Below are positions 1-5,224 of a stretch of 5,728 nucleotides of DNA, in pieces. The position numbers and the translations under genes are program-made. Under the pieces are notes generated by a model, which was not told where the DNA came from, made no database searches, and was given only the letters and a program-made list of their open reading frames with translations. Numbering within the stretch: the first letter of the stretch is position 1; each line of letters begins with the position of its first letter. Source of the stretch: Phycisphaerales bacterium (lineage in GTDB: Bacteria > Planctomycetota > Phycisphaerae > Tepidisphaerales > Tepidisphaeraceae); contig PMAK01000301.1 of assembly GCA_003153655.1 (NCBI GenBank), positions 9,304 through 15,031 on the forward strand, given 5' to 3'.

Positions 1-1802
1 TGTTCGAGATCGGGTGGGAAGTCTGCTGGCAGCTTGGCGGGATCTACACTGTTTTGCGGTCCAAGGTTCCGGCGATGCTGGAGCGATGGGGAGACCGGTA
101 TTTCATGATCGGGCCGTACAACCCGCAGACGGCCGCGCTGGAATTTGAAGAGATGCCGACCGAGGGGTTCATTCGCGGTGCGCTCGATCAATTGCGGAAT
201 CAGGGGATCGGATGTCATTACGGGCGCTGGCTGGTGCCGGGGCGGCCGCGGGTGATTCTGCTGGATTATCGCGGGCGGTTTCCACATCTGGACGCGGACA
301 AATTTCTGATGTGGAAGGATCACGGAATCGCCACCGTGGCGGGGGATGGGGAAGTCAATGAGGTGATCGCGCTGGGGTTTACGCTGACGGAATTTTTTAT
401 CGCGCTGATGCGGGAGCTTGGCGGGAATACGCCGGTGATCGCGCATTTTCATGAATGGATGGCTGGCGTCGCGGTGCCGCGGATTGCGCATCTGCGGCTG
501 CCGATCTCCACGATTTTTACAACCCATGCCACGCTGCTGGGGAGATATCTGGCGAGTGACAGCCCGGAGTTTTATCAGCATCTCCCGCTGATCAATCCCG
601 AGGAACAGGCGGCCAAGCGGGATATCTTTCCACGTTTTGCGATCGAGCGGGCGGCGGCGCATGCTTCGACGGTTTTTACAACCGTCAGTCAGGTGACGAG
701 CTTTGAGGCGGAAAAGCTGTTGGGGCGGCAGCCGGATTTGATCCTGCCGAACGGGCTGAATCTTCAGCGGTTCGCGGCCATTCACGAATTTCAGAATCTC
801 CATCACCAATATAAAGAGGCGATTCACGAATTTGTGATGGGACATTTTTTCCCCAGCTACAGCTTTGATCTGGATCGGACGCTCTATCTTTTCACCAGCG
901 GGCGATACGAATATCGCAATAAGGGAATGGATCTGTACATCGAGGCGCTGCATCGGCTGAACGCACGGCTGCGCGATGTGAAGGATCGGCCGACGATTGT
1001 GGCGTTTATCGTCACCAAGGCGGCGACGCGCAACATCAACGTTGATGTGCTGCAAAGCCATTCGATGTTCGATGAGTTGCACAAGACGTGCGAGCAGATC
1101 GAGGAGCAAATGGGCGCGCGGCTATTCCGCGGCGCGGCCAATGGGCGGATTTCAGAGCCGGATGATCTGCTGGATGAGGATGATCGGGTTCGGCTCAAGC
1201 AGGCGATTCATGCGTGGCGGACGGGGCGGCAGCCACCGATTGTGACGCATGATCTGGTGGACGATTCCGGCGATGCGATCCTTCAGCATCTGCGTTATCG
1301 GCAATTATTCAACGCGCCGGATGATCCGGTGAAGATTGTGTTTCATCCGCAATTTGTCACGGCCACGAGTCCGCTGATCAGCCTGGATTACGAGCAGTTC
1401 GTGCGCGGCTGCCACTTGGGGATATTCCCGAGCTATTACGAGCCGTGGGGATATACGCCGATGGAATGCGTGGCCATGGGCGTGCCGACGGTGACGACGG
1501 ACCTGAGCGGGTTTGGGGCATATGCGCAAAAGCATATTGAGGATCATCAGTCGCAAGGGATTTTTGTTTTGAATCGCCGCACGCGGAATTTTGAAGAGAG
1601 CGTGAACGATCTGGTGGACTATCTGTTGCAGTTCGCGAGCCTGAACCGCCGGCAGAGGATTGAACTGCGAAATCGCTCGGAGCGATTGAGTGAGCTATTC
1701 GATTGGCCGGTGCTGATTGGGTATTACAACCAGGCGCATGATTTGGCGCTGGAGCGGGGATCCGGGTTTCGGCCGGGCAAGGTGGATGTGCGGGTGGTTT
1801 AG
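1..1802 (+). CDS. Glycogen synthase, family GT3 (eukaryote-type), 5'-truncated by window edge
   Basis: This cytoplasmic enzyme transfers glucose from a UDP-glucose-type donor to the growing alpha-1,4-glucan chain. The reading frame is open from base 3, and translation before the TTG at 54 (FEIGWEVCWQLGGIYTV) matches the GT3 N-terminus, so that TTG is an internal Leu codon and the true start lies left of the window. 599 residues are visible; about 10-30 are probably missing. GT3 landmarks in visible numbering are AHFHEWMAG (147-155), TTHATLLGRYL with Arg181, HEFQNLH (261-267), GRYEYRNKG with Arg301 and Lys307, and YYEPWGYTPMEC with the two catalytic-region glutamates Glu480 and Glu488. An arginine cluster (549-561) follows, equivalent to the glucose-6-phosphate regulatory helix of yeast Gsy2. 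The protein ends about 38 residues later, without the phosphorylated C-terminal tail of yeast and animal enzymes. The usual Lys/Arg of the N-terminal KxGG loop is Gln10. Family assignment is very secure. Activity and allostery are inferred from conserved residues. It is not a GlgA (GT5) enzyme. Confidence 0.96.
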   Translation, partial: FEIGWEVCWQLGGIYTVLRSKVPAMLERWGDRYFMIGPYNPQTAALEFEEMPTEGFIRGALDQLRNQGIGCHYGRWLVPGRPRVILLDYRGRFPHLDADKFLMWKDHGIATVAGDGEVNEVIALGFTLTEFFIALMRELGGNTPVIAHFHEWMAGVAVPRIAHLRLPISTIFTTHATLLGRYLASDSPEFYQHLPLINPEEQAAKRDIFPRFAIERAAAHASTVFTTVSQVTSFEAEKLLGRQPDLILPNGLNLQRFAAIHEFQNLHHQYKEAIHEFVMGHFFPSYSFDLDRTLYLFTSGRYEYRNKGMDLYIEALHRLNARLRDVKDRPTIVAFIVTKAATRNINVDVLQSHSMFDELHKTCEQIEEQMGARLFRGAANGRISEPDDLLDEDDRVRLKQAIHAWRTGRQPPIVTHDLVDDSGDAILQHLRYRQLFNAPDDPVKIVFHPQFVTATSPLISLDYEQFVRGCHLGIFPSYYEPWGYTPMECVAMGVPTVTTDLSGFGAYAQKHIEDHQSQGIFVLNRRTRNFEESVNDLVDYLLQFASLNRRQRIELRNRSERLSELFDWPVLIGYYNQAHDLALERGSGFRPGKVDVRVV

Positions 1803-1823
1803 GTCACGCATTCCACAAAGTAA

Positions 1824-1843
1824 CGCCGCCAGACACAGCGGCG
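1824..1843. terminator. Weak hairpin in the convergent gap between the glycogen synthase and PilZ genes
   Basis: A perfect 6-bp GC stem (CGCCGC / GCGGCG) with an 8-base loop lies 21 bases after the glycogen synthase stop. No T-run follows on the plus strand. On the minus strand it is followed by only a short T-rich stretch (TTACTTTG). A second, 5-bp inverted repeat (GAACT-CAATA-AGTTC, 1847-1861) follows. The hairpin could be a shared, inefficient terminator for the two convergent genes, but it may be chance. The rest of the 77-bp gap is AT-rich and shows nothing else. Confidence 0.22.
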
Positions 1844-1879
1844 AGCGAACTCAATAAGTTCAATTCAGAATGAATCGAT

Positions 1880-2215
1880 TTAGAAAAATTCCGCGCCGCA
1901 TTCATATGCGCCGGGGGAATTGGGATTGGGACGGCAAGTGGCGATGCGAACTCGAGACGAGGCCCGCAGGCCGCCGGCGTCGAGGACCATCCAGTGAACC
2001 GCTTCGGGCTCGAGCTTTTCGTCGGAGCTGAAGCCCAGGCCGTGCAATGACAGGTCGTTGACCACGATCAGATGGTTGGGGCCGCGGGTGCCGGCTTCGG
2101 GGGAGAGCCAGCCGTTGCCGACGAAGGTTTGACGCGGGCTGCGCCGCCGATCGCTTTCGGTGGCGGCGGGCTGCATTGAACCGTTTTCGAGCACATTAAT
2201 TCGCGTCGCTTCCAT
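1880..2215 (-). CDS. Small single-domain PilZ protein (probable c-di-GMP receptor)
   Basis: The 111-residue protein carries both signature motifs of PilZ domains. An arginine motif, RRRSPR at residues 23-28, satisfies RxxxR through Arg24 and Arg28. DLSLHGLGF at 54-62 satisfies D/NxSxxG through Asp54, Ser56 and Gly59. In characterised PilZ proteins these residues bind cyclic di-GMP. The strand-rich remainder ends in YECGAEFF, a typical last beta strand of the fold. There is no signal peptide, membrane segment or second domain, so it is probably a cytoplasmic adaptor whose partner cannot be read from the sequence. The start is uncertain: the ATG at 2215 has no Shine-Dalgarno sequence, and neither does Met14 (codon 2176-2174); both keep the whole domain. 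The gene is convergent with the glycogen synthase gene and divergent from gatB, so it is transcribed alone in this window. Confidence 0.85.
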   Translation of the reverse strand: MEATRINVLENGSMQPAATESDRRRSPRQTFVGNGWLSPEAGTRGPNHLIVVNDLSLHGLGFSSDEKLEPEAVHWMVLDAGGLRASSRVRIATCRPNPNSPGAYECGAEFF

Positions 2216-2248
2216 ATTGTATTTATTCGACCATTATCGGGAGCGACT

Positions 2249-2276
2249 TTGGTTGATGCAGCCGGGCGATTATACT
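2249..2276 (+). promoter_or_regulatory. Candidate sigma70-type promoter for gatB
   Basis: TATACT (2271-2276) matches the -10 consensus at five of six bases. TTGGTT (2249-2254) is a weak -35 candidate, with a 16-bp spacer. The predicted transcription start near 2283 would leave a leader of about 50 bases before the GTG at 2332. This rests on motif matching only. Confidence 0.38.
2269..2274 (-). promoter_or_regulatory. Candidate minus-strand -10 box for the PilZ gene
   Basis: Read on the minus strand, this hexamer is a perfect TATAAT, ending 53 bases upstream of the PilZ ATG at 2215. No good -35 box is seen at 15-18 bp spacing. A second minus-strand -10-like hexamer, GATAAT, lies nearer the gene (about 2233-2238). 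The perfect box overlaps the plus-strand TATACT assigned to gatB, so the two promoters may compete. AT-rich hexamers occur by chance, so confidence is low. Confidence 0.28.
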
Positions 2277-2316
2277 TTGGGACGATCGTTCACCGTCCCG
2301 GTTTATCGGATCAGTG

Positions 2317-2323
2317 AAGGGAG
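2317..2323 (+). promoter_or_regulatory. gatB: Ribosome binding site that decides the gatB start
   Basis: AAGGGAG is a good Shine-Dalgarno match, placed 8 bases before the GTG at 2332. The longer open frame, from the GTG at 2314, would place this site inside the coding region and has no comparable site upstream of it. This favours the start at 2332. Confidence 0.6.
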
Positions 2324-2331
2324 CCTATTTC

Positions 2332-3807
2332 GTGGAAAACAGGGTTTGCAAGTCGCACAAGGTTCTCGTGGGTATGGAAGTTCACGTCCAGCTTTCGACG
2401 CAATCGAAAATGTTTACCGGCGCGGCCAACGGGTTTGGCGGCGAGCCGAACACCCAGGTGGATGAGCAGGTCTTGGGTTTGCCGGGCGTATTGCCTGTGA
2501 TGAATAAACGGGCGGTGGAATACGCGATCATGGTGGGGCTGGCATTGGATTGCAAAATTGCCCGGCACACGAAGTGGGACCGCAAGAGCTATTACTATCC
2601 GGACCTCCCGAAGAATTATCAGATCAGCCAGTATGATTTGCCGCTCTGTTATGAAGGGGCGTTTGAGCTTGTCCGGAAGGATGGGAGCACGCTGAAGATT
2701 CGGATTCGCCGGGCGCATCTGGAGGAGGATGCGGGGAAATTGATGCATGAGGCTCCGGGCGGATATGCGATCGATTTCAGCATCGTCGATCTGAATCGAG
2801 CGGGGACGCCGCTGCTGGAGATTGTGACTGAGCCGGATCTTTCGAGCCCGCAGGATGTGGCGCTGTTTGGGCAGGAGTTGCAGAAGATCGTGCAGTTTCT
2901 GGGCGTGAGCCATGGGCTGATGCAGATGGGGCACATGCGGTTCGAGCCCAATATCAATGTGCATATCACGGATCAGAACGGCCAGGTTCATAAGACGGCG
3001 ATCACGGAAATTAAGAATCTCAACAGCTTCAGCGTTCTGGAGCGGGCGACGGCTTACGAAGTGCAGCGGCAGATTCGCCAGTGGGAAGAGACCGGATCGC
3101 TCGGGCGAAAGAGTACGTATGGGTGGGATGAGGCGAAGGGCTCGACATTTTTGCAGCGGGAGAAGGAAGAGGCGAACGATTATCGCTATTTCCCCGATCC
3201 GGATTTGCCGCCGGTGGAAGTGGATGATGCGTGGATTGCGGAATTGAAGGGACAGATCGGCGAGCTTCCGGCCGCGCGGCGGAAACGATATGTGGACGCG
3301 CTCGGATTATCCGCGACGGATGCGGCGATTCTGGCATCTGATCGGGAGACGGGCGATTTTTATGAAGCGGCGATTGCCGCCGGCGGAGATGCCCGGCGCG
3401 TGAGCAATCTGATTTTGTCCCATGGCCGGCGAATCGCCAATGAGAAGAGCGTCACGCTGAAGGAGATTGGCATCGCCCCCGCGCGGTTTGCGGAAGTGGC
3501 CGGGCTGATTGATCAGAATAAGATTTCGGTCAGCAGCGCCGGGACGATCTTCGACAAACTGAGAGAGAAAGATGGGGCAGCCGAGCAATTGGCGGCGGAG
3601 TTGGGATTGACGCAGGTGAGCGATACGAGCGCAATCGACGCGGCCATCGACGCGATGATCGCGGCGAATCCCAAGCCGCTCCAGGATTATCGCGGCGGCA
3701 AGCAGAGCGCAATGGGGGCGCTGGTAGGAATGGTGATGAAGAACGGGAAGGGATTGAATCCCAAGATGGTGCAGGAGGCGTTGAAGCGGAAATTGGGGGG
3801 CGAGTGA
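2332..3807 (+). CDS. gatB: Asp-tRNA(Asn)/Glu-tRNA(Gln) amidotransferase subunit B
   Basis: GatB is the tRNA-binding and kinase/transamidase subunit of GatCAB. The complex turns misacylated Glu-tRNA(Gln) and/or Asp-tRNA(Asn) into Gln-tRNA or Asn-tRNA, using ammonia from GatA. From GTG 2332 the product is 491 residues, close to the usual 470-500. Motifs in order are GMEVHVQL (14-21; the ExH pair belongs to the active site in studied GatBs), YYPDLPKNYQISQ (88-100), HLEEDAGKLMHE (129-140), VDLNRAGTPLLEIVTEPD (152-169), EIKNLNSF (226-233) and EEANDYRYFPDPDLPP (279-294). A C-terminal YqeY-like helical domain follows, with GGKQSAMGALVGMVMKNGKG near 455-474. The segment GHMRFEPNIN (about 200-209) stands where many GatBs have GSLRCDVN-type sequence, an apparent lineage variant. 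gatA and gatC are not in the window, so the complex is encoded at scattered loci or gatA/gatC lie further away. It probably shares a transcript with the next gene, 18 bp downstream. Confidence 0.96.
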   Translation: MENRVCKSHKVLVGMEVHVQLSTQSKMFTGAANGFGGEPNTQVDEQVLGLPGVLPVMNKRAVEYAIMVGLALDCKIARHTKWDRKSYYYPDLPKNYQISQYDLPLCYEGAFELVRKDGSTLKIRIRRAHLEEDAGKLMHEAPGGYAIDFSIVDLNRAGTPLLEIVTEPDLSSPQDVALFGQELQKIVQFLGVSHGLMQMGHMRFEPNINVHITDQNGQVHKTAITEIKNLNSFSVLERATAYEVQRQIRQWEETGSLGRKSTYGWDEAKGSTFLQREKEEANDYRYFPDPDLPPVEVDDAWIAELKGQIGELPAARRKRYVDALGLSATDAAILASDRETGDFYEAAIAAGGDARRVSNLILSHGRRIANEKSVTLKEIGIAPARFAEVAGLIDQNKISVSSAGTIFDKLREKDGAAEQLAAELGLTQVSDTSAIDAAIDAMIAANPKPLQDYRGGKQSAMGALVGMVMKNGKGLNPKMVQEALKRKLGGE

Positions 3808-3825
3808 TCTCGGTTTTGGAGACAG

Positions 3826-4194
3826 ATGAGTGAGTCGCAAGCAGCTCCTGCAAAGCTCGATCTCAAACGCGATGAGAAACTAGACATCCTCTGGAAAGAC
3901 GGCCAGCGCAGCGTTTACACGCTGTCATATTTGCGGTCGATGTGCCCGTGCGCGGTTTGCAAGATGGTGCGCGAGGGCCGCGACCCGCATGATATTTCGC
4001 CGGTGCCCGTTGCGCCGAAGAAGAAGACTTCGCTGAATATCCTGCCCGGGAATTACGCGCAGCCACTGACGGTTGTTAAAGCGGAACTCGTTGGCAACTA
4101 TGCATTGCGGATCGACTGGTCGGATGATCACACCAGCGGGATCTATTCGTTTGAATATCTGCGGTCGATTTCGCCGGGATTCGTGGCGGCATAG
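3826..4194 (+). CDS. DUF971 / GBBH-like N-terminal domain protein
   Basis: This 122-residue protein consists almost entirely of the DUF971 domain, the fold also found at the N-terminus of gamma-butyrobetaine hydroxylase. YLRSMCPCAVC supplies Cys40, Cys42 and Cys45, and WSDDHTSGIYSFEYLR supplies His102. Three Cys and one His at these places form the structural zinc site in gamma-butyrobetaine hydroxylase, so a zinc site is inferred here. There is no oxygenase domain, so it is not a hydroxylase. In other bacteria the domain is linked with, or fused to, Mrp/ApbC iron-sulfur carrier proteins, but no such gene is present here and the function is unknown. The ATG is preceded by GGAG (3818-3821) at only 4 bases, a short spacing; no better in-frame start exists. 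It lies 18 bp after gatB, probably in the same transcript. The domain has two similar halves. Confidence 0.88.
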   Translation: MSESQAAPAKLDLKRDEKLDILWKDGQRSVYTLSYLRSMCPCAVCKMVREGRDPHDISPVPVAPKKKTSLNILPGNYAQPLTVVKAELVGNYALRIDWSDDHTSGIYSFEYLRSISPGFVAA

Positions 4195-4204
4195 AGTCTT
4201 TCCG

Positions 4205-5212
4205 TCATTGATTATTCTGTTGCGAAATCAATTCCTTCGCCTTCTCGGCGGCGGGGTCGAGTGGATATTTTTGGATGAGCAGCTCCAGCTTGTCCCGAGC
4301 GCGATTGGTCAGGCCGCTGCTCATGTAAGCCTGGGCCACATTCAAAAGCTGCTGCGGCTCATCGACGGGCTTGGGGGCGATTGCCGAGGGCGCGGGCTTC
4401 ACCGATTCCATTAGCGTGAAGATCTGGTCGAACCAGGTGTCAGAGAGAACCTGGTCGTGACCGACAGGGGCTACCACCACGTGCTCAAATCCATCGGCTT
4501 TCATCGCGACGTTTATCGCATTGAAAAACCATTTGTCGTCGTAGCCTTGAGGGGCGGGAGCAATCACCTGTATGTGCTCGTTGGCGAGCCGCAACAGCGC
4601 CGGAGCCGGTTTGTATTTGACTTCCAGCGTCCCCGTGCCGATCTGCCGGAAATAGTCCGGCCACCAGGCGTAGGTTCCAGCGGTGAAAACATCGCCCGTG
4701 CAGAGGCCGATCGGCTCAATGTACTTGCTCAGGCCGACTAGATATATGCGCGCCGGATCGATCGCATAGTGTTGTTTGAAGTTGTAGACGACGTCGAGAC
4801 AGACGCCGGCATTGGTGGCCAGGGGCAAGTGATCTTTTTTTGTTCCGACCATGATCAGATGATGCTTGTCGAGGATCGGACGCCACTGATCGAAGATGAC
4901 GGGATCGCCATCCTGAATGCTCAGCACGACCAGGCCGTACGGCTTAGATGAATCGGACGGAACGTAAACAGAGAGCGGCTGGTCGGCGAGATTGTAATCC
5001 GGGCCCAGCTCGTTTTTGTCCGTGCCGAATCGCTGTTGAAGTTTTGCGTAATCGCTAAGCGGGCTTCGCTGGGTCAGCGTGACGTCGAACACGCCGGTTT
5101 GTGCGGGAAGGGTTGTCGGCTGGGTGGCGGCGTTATCGGCGAGGAGCGGATTGGCGAAGGCAAGAAATAGAAATGCCGATGCCGCGATTGTTCCCGTGAG
5201 CCATCCGCGCAT
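4205..5212 (-). CDS. Exported alpha/beta-hydrolase-like protein with TPR-like C-terminus and altered nucleophile elbow
   Basis: The 335-residue protein starts with a signal peptide: Arg2, a hydrophobic core at about 5-20, and probable cleavage after LLA near residue 25. A Thr/Pro/Gln-rich stretch follows (ATQPTTLPAQ), so it should work outside the cytoplasmic membrane. Residues about 80-265 resemble the PHB-depolymerase/esterase type of alpha/beta hydrolase: SVYVPSD, an 'IDPARIYLVGLS' strand before the nucleophile elbow, 'GDVFTAGTY' after it, and a late His252 in APVGHDQ. The elbow is GLSKY (160-164): Ser162 is present, but the second Gly of GxSxG is Tyr and the GG-rich turn is lost, so catalysis is doubtful. 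Residues about 284-331 (QLLNVAQAYMSSG, then RARDKLELLIQKYP) look like one to one-and-a-half TPR-type helical hairpins. The substrate is unknown. Its ATG lies 12 bp after the radA stop, with no clear Shine-Dalgarno, so it probably relies on radA transcription. It ends 10 bp from the convergent DUF971 gene. Confidence 0.72.
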   Translation of the reverse strand: MRGWLTGTIAASAFLFLAFANPLLADNAATQPTTLPAQTGVFDVTLTQRSPLSDYAKLQQRFGTDKNELGPDYNLADQPLSVYVPSDSSKPYGLVVLSIQDGDPVIFDQWRPILDKHHLIMVGTKKDHLPLATNAGVCLDVVYNFKQHYAIDPARIYLVGLSKYIEPIGLCTGDVFTAGTYAWWPDYFRQIGTGTLEVKYKPAPALLRLANEHIQVIAPAPQGYDDKWFFNAINVAMKADGFEHVVVAPVGHDQVLSDTWFDQIFTLMESVKPAPSAIAPKPVDEPQQLLNVAQAYMSSGLTNRARDKLELLIQKYPLDPAAEKAKELISQQNNQ

Positions 5213-5224
5213 GGGGGAAATATA

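Noticed and set aside
54..56. TTG at 54 as the start of the glycogen synthase
   Set aside because: The frame is open to the window edge and the residues before it are conserved GT3 sequence (FEIGWEV...GGIYTV), so the codon is internal.
1847..1861. Short inverted repeat GAACT-CAATA-AGTTC as an operator or attachment site
   Set aside because: A 5-bp stem in an AT-rich gap is expected by chance, with no second copy or flanking mobile-element gene.
2160..2465. 101-codon plus-strand open frame spanning the PilZ/gatB intergenic region
   Set aside because: It overlaps the PilZ gene antisense and gatB out of frame, would cover both promoter candidates, and shows no domain.
2311..2991. 226-codon minus-strand open frame opposite gatB
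   Set aside because: It lies wholly antisense to a firmly identified gatB. The His/Arg/Leu-rich composition is typical of a shadow frame in GC-rich DNA, and no family is recognised.
3307..3840. 177-codon minus-strand open frame across the 3' end of gatB
   Set aside because: It is antisense to the conserved YqeY-like domain of GatB, has shadow-type composition and no recognisable motif.
4457..4951. Two plus-strand open frames (94 and 60 codons) opposite the hydrolase-like gene
   Set aside because: They are antisense to a protein with a clear signal peptide and hydrolase-fold pattern, and have no features of their own.
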